Shown piece after piece: positions 1-8,026 of a stretch of 64,000 bases of DNA (its first letter is position 1; the number at the start of each line of letters is the position of its first letter). The notes beneath the pieces were generated by a model. It ran no database searches. It was not told the origin of the DNA and was given only the letters and a program-made list of their open reading frames with translations. The DNA comes from Roseibium album. Its GTDB lineage: Bacteria > Pseudomonadota > Alphaproteobacteria > Rhizobiales > Stappiaceae. The position numbers were made by a program, and so were the translations under genes. The stretch is from NCBI RefSeq assembly GCF_001404515.1, contig NZ_CXWE01000007.1:310001-374000 (forward strand), in the 5' to 3' direction.

Positions 1-486
1 GATGCCGGGCGTGAACTCGATCCGATCATCATGAGCCTTGCCGTTTGGGGTCAGAAATGGTCGCGGGATATGGAAACCGAAGATCTTGATCCGGCATTCC
101 TGGCGTGGAGCATGCACACAAGGCTGAATGTCGAGGCCATGCCCGCGCACCGTATTGTCATGGAATTTGCCTTTTCCGGGACGCACAAGGGCTTGAGCCG
201 CTTCTGGCTTGTGGTTGAAGACGGTCGCGTCGACATGTGCCTTAAGTATCCCGGTCTGGAGGTGGATGTCGCCATCTCTTCGGATATCAGGTGTTTTTTT
301 CAAGCAGAAGACGGCATACGAGATCTGCGCAGCGAAATTGCCAGCGGTCAGGTGTCCGTGTCTGGCTCGACGGCCTATCGCAGGGCACTGCCCGACTGGT
401 TGATGTTGAGCGCATTGGCACAATTTCCCAGACAAACCGGTAACGAGGCAGGTGCCGGCGAACCGCATATTGCGCGGACGGGTTAA
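1..486 (+). CDS. HxlR-type regulator with C-terminal SCP2-like domain (5' partial, adapter-corrupted)
   Basis: The frame is open from base 1 and ends at TAA 484-486, so the start lies upstream of the window. The first visible residues (AGRELDPI then a WG-x-KW stretch) look like the end of an HxlR winged-helix domain. The rest resembles the SCP2-like sterol-carrier fold appended to many actinobacterial and alphaproteobacterial HxlR regulators, ending in a PDWLMLSALAQF segment. Between SSDIR and LRSEIASG the protein reads CFFQAEDGIRD, the peptide produced when Illumina P7 adapter plus poly-T is translated, so those ten or so residues are not biological. Family spacing suggests the adapter replaced rather than inserted sequence (inference). 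The family assignment is moderately sure; the protein sequence as given is certainly wrong at 294-324. Confidence 0.7.
   Translation, partial: DAGRELDPIIMSLAVWGQKWSRDMETEDLDPAFLAWSMHTRLNVEAMPAHRIVMEFAFSGTHKGLSRFWLVVEDGRVDMCLKYPGLEVDVAISSDIRCFFQAEDGIRDLRSEIASGQVSVSGSTAYRRALPDWLMLSALAQFPRQTGNEAGAGEPHIARTG
294..324 (+). other. Illumina P7 adapter sequence with 5' T-run (artefact)
   Basis: A run of seven T (294-300) is followed at 301-324 by all 24 bases of the Illumina P7 flow-cell primer, beginning CAAGCAGAAG and ending ATACGAGAT. The grafted flow-cell oligo has the same poly-T then P7 layout. A perfect 24-base match in the canonical orientation is not expected by chance. It sits in frame inside the partial HxlR gene and yields the well-known contaminant peptide FFQAEDGIRD; the +2 frame gives the companion contaminant FFKQKTAYEI. 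Confidence 0.97.
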
Positions 487-560
487 CAATAGCCGGATGG
501 CGCGTACCAATGCGTCATTGTGCCATCGGTCTCCGTTGTCACTCATGTCGCGCCCATTGC

Positions 561-605
561 AGCGGACCGGAGTGCAGCGGACCGGAGTGCTGCAGACCGG
601 CGTGC
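561..605 (+). repeat. Three tandem copies of a 15-bp unit
   Basis: Units at 561-575 and 576-590 are identical (AGCGGACCGGAGTGC); the third at 591-605 differs at four positions (TGCAGACCGGCGTGC). The array lies in the 311-base stretch between the HxlR-type gene and the reductase gene. Nothing else coding is evident there apart from the promoter near 746. Confidence 0.8.
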
Positions 606-745
606 GGGGATCGCGCGATCCCGATAGCAACATGATGTGTCGATCAATTGTTGTCGTCGTCCGCAAGGATGCGATTGTCCGGCACCGCAATTCGGCATCC
701 TCACCAGGCTAAAGAGAATGGATGAAACAACCTTTCGGAGTGCGG

Positions 746-782
746 TTGACGATTGTCGCCACAATAATTATACACTGTATAA
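746..782 (+). promoter_or_regulatory. Sigma70-like promoter with palindromic operator over the -10
   Basis: TTGACG at 746-751 is followed after 17 bases by TATACA at 769-774, a good -35/-10 pair for the reductase gene starting at 798. A perfect 15-bp palindrome (TTATACACTGTATAA, odd centre, 768-782) covers the -10 element. Since a TetR-family gene is the second gene of the unit, this is the natural candidate for its autoregulatory operator (inference). Confidence 0.6.
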
Positions 783-797
783 AAAGAGGAGGAAATC

Positions 798-1331
798 GTG
801 CCGACCGGTCACACGATGATGGCAATGTCGCTTGATGGTTTTGTCGCGCGAAAGGATCACACCCTCGATTGGTTGATGAAGCTCGACACCGAGGGTGAAG
901 ACTACGGATTTGCCGCTTTTCAGAACAGCATCGATGTCATCGTGATGGGCTCCGGCTCCTTCAGGACGGTCCTGGGATTTGGCGAATGGCCGTATCGGAA
1001 ACCGGTCATCGTAATGAGCAGGTCACTTGCCGATGATGAGATCCCCAAAGACGTGAAGTCCAAGGTCGAGCTGAGCCGGCTCTCACCGGCCGAACTCATG
1101 TCGCGTCTCGGTGAGCGTGGTATTGGCCGGGTCTATGTGGACGGCGGCGCTATCATCCGATCGTTCATGCGCGAAGGCCTGATTGCAGACATGCGGGTTG
1201 CGATTGCTCCTGTTCTCATTGGTGAAGGTATCCGCATGTTCGGAGAACTGGATCGTGACATCGACCTGAGACTCGAAAGCGTGGACCGGTTCAAGTCGGG
1301 ACTGATCCATATGTACTACGTGGTGATTTGA
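798..1331 (+). CDS. Dihydrofolate reductase family protein (RibD C-terminal-like)
   Basis: This is a 177-residue protein of the DHFR/RibD-C reductase superfamily, typical of the small YwjB/YyaP-type NADPH reductases whose substrate is usually unknown. Visible hallmarks are the MSLDGFVA strand near the N terminus, the VIVMGSGSFRTV segment, the RVYVDGGAIIRSFMREGLI helix region, and the late IAPVLIGEGIRMFG strand. The GTG start at 798 is chosen because AGAGGAGGA sits 5-13 bases upstream. It is 3 bases upstream of a TetR-family regulator, with which it forms a probable two-gene autoregulated operon. It is not a folate-pathway FolA; antifolate resistance should not be assumed. Confidence 0.85.
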   Translation: MPTGHTMMAMSLDGFVARKDHTLDWLMKLDTEGEDYGFAAFQNSIDVIVMGSGSFRTVLGFGEWPYRKPVIVMSRSLADDEIPKDVKSKVELSRLSPAELMSRLGERGIGRVYVDGGAIIRSFMREGLIADMRVAIAPVLIGEGIRMFGELDRDIDLRLESVDRFKSGLIHMYYVVI

Positions 1332-1334
1332 GTC

Positions 1335-1910
1335 ATGTCGTCAGGCAGGCTCATAGGGCGTCCGCAGAAGGGCAGTCGCTCCATTTCCAGGGAACATATA
1401 CTTTCAACCGCACTTCCGTTGCTCAATGAGCAAGGTTTGGAAGCAGTGTCTTTTCGGCGTTTGGCCGATGCGCTGAACGTGACCGCGATGGCGATCAAAT
1501 ACCATGTCGGCAGCCACAGGAGTTTGATTGCCGCGCTGATACGAACCGCTTTCGAGGGTACCCTTACTCATATCGAAGGCAACACCCCGGAAGAACGTCT
1601 CAGACACATACTCTCAACTTACTGCACCCGGGCCTTGGAAAATGCGAACGTTGTGCGCTGCATCCTGAACGATCCATCCTTGATGAGCGGCGAGGTCGTT
1701 ACGGTCACGGAAGAGATCCGGAAAAACACCAGAATGCTTAACGATGGCGACGAGCAGGACGTGCTGCTCAATCTGCTGGTCGACTACACACATGGCTTTG
1801 TTTTTTCCGCAGTTGCAGCGCCGTCAAATCATGGTCTGACCCTGGACGATTATCTGCGGAGTGTCGATTGGGTGCTGAAAGCAGGTCAGTCCGCACAAGT
1901 TTCAAATTGA
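1335..1910 (+). CDS. TetR/AcrR family transcriptional regulator
   Basis: This 191-residue regulator has an N-terminal TetR HTH (about residues 17-62: REHILSTALPLLNEQGLEAV, then FRRLADALNVTAMAIKYHV) and a helical C-terminal ligand domain. It starts 3 bases after the DHFR-like gene stop and most probably represses both genes through the 768-782 palindrome. Effector unknown. The recognition helix region (VTAMAIKYHVGSH) fits the family's T-x-x-A-I-Y-x-H-F pattern with K before Y. Confidence 0.88.
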   Translation: MSSGRLIGRPQKGSRSISREHILSTALPLLNEQGLEAVSFRRLADALNVTAMAIKYHVGSHRSLIAALIRTAFEGTLTHIEGNTPEERLRHILSTYCTRALENANVVRCILNDPSLMSGEVVTVTEEIRKNTRMLNDGDEQDVLLNLLVDYTHGFVFSAVAAPSNHGLTLDDYLRSVDWVLKAGQSAQVSN

Positions 1911-2119
1911 AGTTCCGAGCGGATCGTTCGTGTCTGTTTTCTGAATGTATTCCGGGACTGGCCGCTGTCCGGACCGGCTCGTATTGGCTTTTGCATCCGG
2001 TAGTGATGACGCCTTGCCACCTCTCTTTGGCTACTGGACCTTGATCGATCGTCGGCTTATGTTGCACCTGCGAAGTAAGCGGGACCTTGGCGGGAACTGA
2101 AGGTCTGGGAGGGCAAACA

Positions 2120-2971
2120 ATGATAATCTGCCGGACAAAGGCGGATATGCGCGAAAACGTGCGGAATTGGAAACAGGTGGGACAAACGGTCGGACTCGTG
2201 CCGACAATGGGATACTTGCACGAAGGGCATCTTGCTCTGGTCCGTATGGCGATCCAGAAGGCAGACCGGGTCGTTGCAAGTATTTTCGTGAACCCCACTC
2301 AGTTCGGTCCCAATGAAGATCTGGCGACCTATCCACGCGACGAGAAACAAGATCTCGGCCTTCTGGCAGCGGAGGGGGTGGACGCAGTGTTTCTGCCTAG
2401 CGAGGAGGAAATGTACGGCGCGGGCGGTGGAACTCATGTCGACGTGCCGGACCTGTCTGGAATCCTGCAAGGAGCCCTGCGTCCAGGGCACTTTCGTGGA
2501 GTCTCGACTGTCGTGACCAAGTTGTTCAATATCGTTGCACCGGACATCGCCGTCTTCGGCGAGAAGGACTACCAGCAACTCACACTTATCCGTCAGATGG
2601 TTCGTGACCTCGACATGCCGCTGGAAATCGTCGGCCACCCGACCGTGCGCGAAAGCGATGGTCTGGCAATGTCTTCCCGGAATGTTCGTCTCTCGGAAGA
2701 TCACCGGTCTGAAGCCGTCATGCTCAATCGCGCGCTCGATCGGGCACAGGAGTTTGCAAAAACAGGGCCCGCAATTGCCGAACTGGAGGCCGTTGTCATG
2801 TCTCGACTCGCGCAGGCCCCATCCGCGGAGGTCAAAAGCGTCGACATCCGTGATGCTGTGACCCTGGGTGAGCTGCAAGGCGCATTGGATCGTCCGGCCG
2901 TCGTGCTGCTGGCGGTACGTTTCGGACCTGTTCTCCTGATTGATCAGCGCGTCATCGCGCCGGTGACCTGA
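2120..2971 (+). CDS. panC: Pantothenate synthetase
   Basis: PanC condenses D-pantoate with beta-alanine using ATP (AMP-forming), the last step of pantothenate synthesis in the cytosol. The nucleotidyltransferase signature [13 protein letters not shown] lies near residues 31-43, followed by [27 protein letters not shown] and the SSRN motif, all expected in the family. The ATG at 2120 is preferred over an in-frame upstream start at 2087 because GGGAGGGC lies just before it and the resulting 283 residues match the usual length. It is 17 bases upstream of panB and presumably cotranscribed. The preceding 209 bases (1911-2119) contain no gene I can support. Confidence 0.96.
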   Translation: MIICRTKADMRENVRNWKQVGQTVGLVPTMGYLHEGHLALVRMAIQKADRVVASIFVNPTQFGPNEDLATYPRDEKQDLGLLAAEGVDAVFLPSEEEMYGAGGGTHVDVPDLSGILQGALRPGHFRGVSTVVTKLFNIVAPDIAVFGEKDYQQLTLIRQMVRDLDMPLEIVGHPTVRESDGLAMSSRNVRLSEDHRSEAVMLNRALDRAQEFAKTGPAIAELEAVVMSRLAQAPSAEVKSVDIRDAVTLGELQGALDRPAVVLLAVRFGPVLLIDQRVIAPVT

Positions 2972-2988
2972 AGCTGAAGGGACTTTTC

Positions 2989-3798
2989 ATGAGTGTTCAA
3001 AAACCTGTCCGCCGCCTGACCGCGCCGCAAATCGCGAAACGCAAGGGCGGGGATCCCATCGTCTCGTTGACGTCCTATCATGCGCACACGGCCGCTATCG
3101 TCGATAACTACGCCGATTTCATTCTCGTTGGCGACAGCCTTGGGATGGTCATGCACGGAATGGAATCGACGGTCGGTGTCACGCTCGATCTGATGATCAT
3201 GCACGGCAAGGCGGTCGTCCGCGGCACCAAGAAAGCGCTTGTTGTTGTCGACATGCCCTTTGGCACTTATGAGGAAAGTCCTTCAGAAGCTTTCCGCAAC
3301 GCAGCACGCGTCATGAAAGAGACCCAATGCGGCGCGGTAAAGCTGGAAGGTGGTGTCCGCATGGCCGAAACCGTTCACTTCCTCACTGAGCGCGGAATTC
3401 CCGTGATGGCTCATATCGGCCTGACGCCGCAATCGGTCCACGTCATGGGCGGTTTCAAGACGCAAGGAAGGCACGAGGATGACTGGGATCAGCACTTCGA
3501 GGACGCATCAGCTGTTACCGAAGCAGGTGCATTTTCGGTTGTCCTGGAAGGTATGGTTGAACCGCTTGCCGCGCAGATCACCAGGGAAATCCCGATCCCG
3601 ACCATCGGCATAGGCGCATCCGCGGACTGTGATGGCCAGATCCTGGTGCTGGAGGATATGCTTGGCCTCAATCCGGCACCACCCAAATTCGTCAAGGTCT
3701 ACGGCAATCTTGGTGGCCAGATCGAGGCAGCGGTGAAAGCCTATTCGGACGAGGTCAAGGACCGCAAGTTCCCTGCCGAGGATCAGGTGTATCGTTGA
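2989..3798 (+). CDS. panB: 3-methyl-2-oxobutanoate hydroxymethyltransferase
   Basis: PanB transfers a hydroxymethyl group from 5,10-methylene-THF to 2-oxoisovalerate to make ketopantoate, a Mg-dependent TIM-barrel reaction. Supporting segments are [11 protein letters not shown] near the N terminus, LVGDSLGMV (metal-binding Asp), VKLEGG, HIGLTPQ, VLEGM with the catalytic Glu, and IPTIGIGAS. The 269-residue length is typical. Start ATG 2989 follows AAGGGAC by a suitable gap. It is the second gene of the panC-panB operon; the third pathway enzyme, ketopantoate reductase, is not in the window. Confidence 0.96.
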   Translation: MSVQKPVRRLTAPQIAKRKGGDPIVSLTSYHAHTAAIVDNYADFILVGDSLGMVMHGMESTVGVTLDLMIMHGKAVVRGTKKALVVVDMPFGTYEESPSEAFRNAARVMKETQCGAVKLEGGVRMAETVHFLTERGIPVMAHIGLTPQSVHVMGGFKTQGRHEDDWDQHFEDASAVTEAGAFSVVLEGMVEPLAAQITREIPIPTIGIGASADCDGQILVLEDMLGLNPAPPKFVKVYGNLGGQIEAAVKAYSDEVKDRKFPAEDQVYR

Positions 3799-3869
3799 CG
3801 ATGTGCAAGCCGTGAATAGACGCCCGATTTCCGGCTGCGCCATTCCGCTGGACAAACTATTGTCAGGTC

Positions 3870-4937
3870 ATGCTGATGATCCGATCCGATTTCGACACGC
3901 TGTATGAAGCGCTCCTCAATCGCGACCCGTCCTATGACGGGCGTGTCTATGTCTGTGTGGCCTCTACCGGCATCTTCTGCCGGCTGACTTGCCCGGCACG
4001 CAAACCGAAACGCGAAAACTGCACCTTTTACGAAACTGTTGCCGAATGTATCGACGCCGGCTTCCGCCCGTGCAAACGGTGCAAGCCGACAACACCGCAA
4101 GCAAGTGCGGACCCGGTCGTAAAGCCCCTGATAGAAGCCCTGGAAGGAAAGCCGGGATATCGTTGGCGCGAGCCGGATATCGTCCGGATGGGATTGGACC
4201 CATCAACGGTACGGCGGGCCTTCAAGCGCCATTTCGGCATGACTTTTCTGGAAATGGCTCGACAGCGGCGATTGCAGGAAGGTTTTTCGACATTGGCCGA
4301 GGGCGGCAAGGTCATCGATGCGCAAATCACCGCTGGCTTTGAATCGCCAAGCGCCTTTCGCGAGGCGTTTGCCAAAATACTGGGGCAGGCGCCGGGAACA
4401 TTTTCGCAGGACCCCATGTTGTTTGCCGATTGGGTGCCATCTCCGCTCGGTCCGCTGATTGCAGTGACGGACAGGACGCAACTGCATCTTCTGGAGTTTC
4501 TGGACCGCAGGGCCCTGCCGGCGGAATTCAGAAAGCTCCATGGTTTCGCAAAAGGCAATATCGGCTTCGGGCGCACCGAAATAACCGACCAGATCCAGGA
4601 TGAATTGCGACTGTTTTTCGACGGCAGTTCCGGCGTCTTTGAAACGAAGCTTGCGCTGCACGGCTCGACATTCACGCGGGATGTCTGGCGGGAACTTCTG
4701 AAAATTCCGGCCGGAGGCACAAGGAGTTATTCAGAGCTTGCAAGAGAGCTGGGAAGACCTGAAGCTGTGCGCGCGGTTGCCAGGGCAAACGGTGCGAACC
4801 AGATCGCGATTGTAGTGCCGTGCCACAGGGTGCTGGGAGCGGACGGATCGCTGACCGGGTATGGCGGTGGGCTCTGGCGCAAACAGCGTCTCATCGAACT
4901 TGAGCGGAGCTACTCCAGCAATCAAAATCCGATTTGA
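3870..4937 (+). CDS. ada: Bifunctional Ada: alkylation-response regulator and O6-methylguanine-DNA methyltransferase
   Basis: This complete three-part Ada protein is 355 residues long. Residues about 10-75 are the zinc phosphotriester-repair domain, with four cysteines C37, C41, C68 and C71 in FCRLTC and PCKRC. Residues about 85-180 form an AraC-type HTH. The C-terminal domain is the methyltransferase, with the suicide cysteine C318 in VPCHRV and the RAVARANGANQ helix before it. Methyl transfer to the N-terminal cysteine converts Ada into an activator of alkylation-repair genes in E. coli. A second ATG two codons in (3876) is an alternative start. No alkA or alkB neighbour is present; the gene is monocistronic and convergent with the ABC operon downstream. 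Confidence 0.95.
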   Translation: MLMIRSDFDTLYEALLNRDPSYDGRVYVCVASTGIFCRLTCPARKPKRENCTFYETVAECIDAGFRPCKRCKPTTPQASADPVVKPLIEALEGKPGYRWREPDIVRMGLDPSTVRRAFKRHFGMTFLEMARQRRLQEGFSTLAEGGKVIDAQITAGFESPSAFREAFAKILGQAPGTFSQDPMLFADWVPSPLGPLIAVTDRTQLHLLEFLDRRALPAEFRKLHGFAKGNIGFGRTEITDQIQDELRLFFDGSSGVFETKLALHGSTFTRDVWRELLKIPAGGTRSYSELARELGRPEAVRAVARANGANQIAIVVPCHRVLGADGSLTGYGGGLWRKQRLIELERSYSSNQNPI

Positions 4938-4939
4938 TG

Positions 4940-4965
4940 GTTGGCATTGCCGGCCGGATGCCAAC
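4940..4965. terminator. Inverted repeat between convergent genes
   Basis: GTTGGCAT (4940-4947) and ATGCCAAC (4958-4965) form an 8-bp stem with a 10-base GC-rich loop, in the 37-base gap between the converging ada and ABC ATPase genes. There is no clear T-run on either side, so termination is inferred from position only. Confidence 0.4.
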
Positions 4966-4974
4966 TGGCCGTGA

Positions 4975-5724
4975 TCAGGATTTTCCCGAAACACCTGTTA
5001 TCATGGAGACGATCTCGTTCTTGTCGGTTTTGGCAGTCTCGCGCACGCCGATCTGTTGTCCACGCCTCAAGACGCAAATCCGGTCGGCAAGGCGGAAGAC
5101 CTGGTCGAGGCTGTGGCTGATGATCAAAATCGCGAGGTTCTTTTCCTTCAGCGCGGCTACCTGTTCCTCCACCTTTGCCGTTTCCGCGACACCAAGGGCT
5201 GCGGTCGGCTCGTCCAGCAGCACCAGCTTGCTTGCCCAGTGCGTGGCGCGCGCAATTGCTATTCCCTGTCGCTGACCGCCGCTGAGATCCCGGATTACGG
5301 ACCCTGCGGACGGAATACGCACGTCCAGCTCATCGACCAGTTGCTGGCATTCCCTGTGCATGCGTTTCCTGTCGAGCAGACCGAAGGGCGGCTTGATCAG
5401 TTCCCGGCCGAGGAACATGTTCATGTAGACTGGCTGCTGGTCCGCAAGGGCAAGATCCTGATAGACCACCTCGATCCCCAAGCTGCGTGCGGAACTGGCG
5501 TCTGAAAAGGAGACGGGATCGCCGTCCAGGCGGATCTCGCCGGATGTGGGGCGGTGCACCCCGGAAACAATCTTGACCAGCGTAGACTTGCCGGCACCGT
5601 TATCACCGACAAGCGCGGCGATTTCGCCCGCATGTAGATCGAGCGAAAAATCCTCTATCGCGACAATGCCGCCGAAAGCCTTGTGAATGTTGGCGAGCGA
5701 AAGGACGGGGGCTTGTAGGTTCAC
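4975..5724 (-). CDS. CUT2-type sugar ABC transporter ATPase (single domain)
   Basis: This 249-residue nucleotide-binding subunit has Walker A GDNGAGKST, signature LSGGQRQGIAIARA, and Walker B LVLLDEPTAAL followed by the switch histidine in IISHSLDQV. Most ribose-type (RbsA) ATPases are fused double domains of about 500 residues; this one has only one, as in FrcA-like systems, so it presumably homodimerises. The GTG start overlaps the stop of the upstream PLP-protein gene (GTGA), indicating translational coupling. With the permease at 6947-7900 and the binding protein at 8027-9097 it completes the importer. Substrate not deducible. Confidence 0.9.
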   Translation of the reverse strand: MNLQAPVLSLANIHKAFGGIVAIEDFSLDLHAGEIAALVGDNGAGKSTLVKIVSGVHRPTSGEIRLDGDPVSFSDASSARSLGIEVVYQDLALADQQPVYMNMFLGRELIKPPFGLLDRKRMHRECQQLVDELDVRIPSAGSVIRDLSGGQRQGIAIARATHWASKLVLLDEPTAALGVAETAKVEEQVAALKEKNLAILIISHSLDQVFRLADRICVLRRGQQIGVRETAKTDKNEIVSMITGVSGKS

Positions 5725-6932
5725 GGACGAAACGCTCCCGGCCAGGAGACCTGATCCCCAAAACCGTTTTCTATTGTCGTAACGGCGGGGTTGCCCGATG
5801 CGACACCTGAGAGGCCGACCACAAGCGCTCGCGTGACGAAGGCCTGGCCGCGAAAACCGAATATGACCGTGTCACCTGGCTCCGGCGGTCTCGGGCCGGT
5901 GGCGTCGATCATCGCATAGTAGTCGATGGCGGAATAATCGGGGATCTCGACATCGCGTAGCGCAGACCGGTCCGATGTCGGTTCCGGACCGACGATCGCC
6001 CGCACCTGATAATCCGGAAAAACAGGATCAATATAAAGACCGCCACCAAAGCAATAGGATTTGCCGCCATGATGGTGGGAGACTTCGGAAAGGTAGAGAA
6101 CAGCGGGATCCTCCGGCAGGTCCTCGACCGCATGCAGAGGCGTTGTGCCGTGGAGCCCGTTGCCCGGTTCGCACTGGGTCGCACCCGATGCCGCCAGTGC
6201 CGCGACCACGGCAGAGGAGGTCGTGCCGGGTGCATTGATCTCGATACCGGTCCTGCCGGCCTTCGCCAGGGCATCCGCTGCCCGGCCGAGGGTTGCCAGG
6301 TTCGGTGTCTGTTTTACCTTGCGGGCCTCAAGATCGAACAGCAGCGCTGGAAAGGTCGTGATGCCCGCGAAGCGAGCGCCCTCCATATCATCAAGCCGCT
6401 CTGCTATCGCGACAATGTCTTCAGCCGCAAACCCGCCCTCATGGCCACGGTAAAACGTATCGCCTTCGGTCTGGATTCGCGCCAGTAGATTTTGTTCGCG
6501 GCTCGCCGAGCGTGCTGCCGATGCAGCTTCCCCGGCTTTTGTGTCTGAAAAGACGGTCCAGTAGTCCGGTTGCAGTTTGGTACCGGCATAGGCCGCTTCA
6601 TGTCGGGGGATCTGCACCAGGTGTCCCAGATGGCCTGTTTTGAGACCGGCCCGGTCGCAGGCAAGCGCGCAGGCCATGTCGACGGCAACAGCCCGGTCGA
6701 TGCCGCCGCGCATGACAGCCTGGCAAAAGCCGGAATGCCGTCCGACCTGCTTGGTCATCGCGAAGGTCTTCAGGCCATGTCTTTGCGCCTCATGTTGGAA
6801 AAGGCGTGCGTTGCGTTCGACCGCATCAAGGTCGAGTACATAGGCATTTGCCGGAATGCGTCCTGCCTGATGAAGTTCCATCGCGGCTTCGATGAATGCC
6901 GGATTACGGCGGATTAAAACGTCAAGAAACAT
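5721..6932 (-). CDS. YhfX-like PLP-binding protein of the alanine racemase fold (fold type III)
   Basis: This 403-residue protein has an N-terminal PLP barrel: AYVLDLDAVERNARL, then FAMTKQVGRH with the likely Schiff-base lysine K61, and the INAPGTTSS and EPGNGLHGTTP segments in the second half. The C-terminal part (about 300-403) looks like the beta-domain of YhfX-like proteins, which are annotated as putative racemases. It lacks obvious alanine racemase catalytic-tyrosine context that I can point to, so the reaction is unknown. It sits between permease and ATPase genes of an importer and after an M20 deacylase, suggesting it acts on the imported compound, perhaps an amino acid or amino sugar derivative. 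Confidence 0.75.
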   Translation of the reverse strand: MFLDVLIRRNPAFIEAAMELHQAGRIPANAYVLDLDAVERNARLFQHEAQRHGLKTFAMTKQVGRHSGFCQAVMRGGIDRAVAVDMACALACDRAGLKTGHLGHLVQIPRHEAAYAGTKLQPDYWTVFSDTKAGEAASAARSASREQNLLARIQTEGDTFYRGHEGGFAAEDIVAIAERLDDMEGARFAGITTFPALLFDLEARKVKQTPNLATLGRAADALAKAGRTGIEINAPGTTSSAVVAALAASGATQCEPGNGLHGTTPLHAVEDLPEDPAVLYLSEVSHHHGGKSYCFGGGLYIDPVFPDYQVRAIVGPEPTSDRSALRDVEIPDYSAIDYYAMIDATGPRPPEPGDTVIFGFRGQAFVTRALVVGLSGVASGNPAVTTIENGFGDQVSWPGAFRP

Positions 6933-6946
6933 CTGTCTTCTCCGAG

Positions 6947-7900
6947 TTACCGGCTCGTGTCGCGCAGCGAAACGGCGACCGCGATCAGGATAATCAGCCC
7001 GCGGACGATCATCTGGTCGGAAACATCAAGACCCATGAGGATCAGTCCGTTGTTGAGCATTCCCATCAGAAGCGAGCCGAGCAACGCGCCGATGATCGAT
7101 CCCTTGCCGCCGTTCAGGGCCGTACCGCCGACAATGACAGCGGCAATTACGGTCATCAGATCGCTCTCGCCGAGTGTGTATTTTGCGGCCTGGAGGCGAC
7201 CGGCATAGAGTAGCCCCGCCAGCCCGGCCATGGTGCCGCACAGCGTCAATACACCCAGGCGGATCCGGGGCACCTTGATCCCGGAGACCTGCGCAGCCCG
7301 GGCATTGTCGCCCGTTGCGAGCACATGAGCACCGAACCGCGTGCTGCGATAGACGATGTGTCCGATCGCGACCGCAACGATGGTCCAGAGGACGAGCGAG
7401 GGTATGGAAAACAGTTTCCCGGATCCGAAGATGCCGGTGAATGTGTCGTTCAGTACAGGAATGGACCGCAGATCCGTCATTGAGCGTGCAATGCCGGCAA
7501 ACAGGCCCATCGTGGCCAGTGTGACCAGAAACGAAGGCAGGCGAAGATAGGCAACCAGAATACCGTTCATCGCTCCAATCAGCGCGCCTGCGCCTAGCCC
7601 GGCCAGGATGCCAACAGCCATGGGGAAGCTCTGCATGGCAACTGCGGCAGACAGCGCCGAGACAGCCACGACCGATCCGAAACTCAGATCGATCTCGCCT
7701 GCGGACAGGGCAAATACCAGACCGATGGCCATGATCGTGGCCGGTGCGGTCTGCAGCACGATGTTGGTCAGATTGCGCGAGGTCAGAAAGCCATCGTCAT
7801 AGAGCGTAGCCGCAAAGAACAGGAAGATGGCCAGAAAGCCCACATAGATTACGGATCTCTGCAGATCCAGTCGCCGCAGCAGCGAAAGGGAGGAGCTCAT
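6947..7900 (-). CDS. CUT2-type sugar ABC transporter permease
   Basis: This 317-residue integral membrane protein of the RbsC/FrcC family has about eight to ten hydrophobic segments. The family signature around SAGEIDLSFGSVVAVSAL corresponds to the conserved G-x-IDLSVG motif, and GAMNGILVAYLRLPSFLVTL and IVGGTALNGGKGS are the cytoplasmic-loop and late-membrane motifs. It lies 14 bases upstream of the PLP-protein gene and 126 bases downstream of the binding-protein gene. It forms the membrane channel with itself and the ATPase at 4975-5724. Confidence 0.92.
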   Translation of the reverse strand: MSSSLSLLRRLDLQRSVIYVGFLAIFLFFAATLYDDGFLTSRNLTNIVLQTAPATIMAIGLVFALSAGEIDLSFGSVVAVSALSAAVAMQSFPMAVGILAGLGAGALIGAMNGILVAYLRLPSFLVTLATMGLFAGIARSMTDLRSIPVLNDTFTGIFGSGKLFSIPSLVLWTIVAVAIGHIVYRSTRFGAHVLATGDNARAAQVSGIKVPRIRLGVLTLCGTMAGLAGLLYAGRLQAAKYTLGESDLMTVIAAVIVGGTALNGGKGSIIGALLGSLLMGMLNNGLILMGLDVSDQMIVRGLIILIAVAVSLRDTSR

Positions 7901-8026
7901 CGCAGTCTCGTTTTGCCGGTTTTCCGAGGATCGAAGGTCGACATCTTTGGTTCTTGCCCGAGTGATTGAAAGCGAAGGATGATCGAATGAACCGGCGGGC
8001 AGCAGGCTGCCCGCCGCTTGGCCGGG

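Noticed and set aside
209-403. 64-residue frame containing FFKQKTAYEI
   Set aside because: This peptide is the +2-frame translation of the Illumina P7 adapter, not a gene.
2057-2878. 273-residue minus-strand frame over panC
   Set aside because: Shadow of panC on the opposite strand; high His/Cys composition and no motifs.
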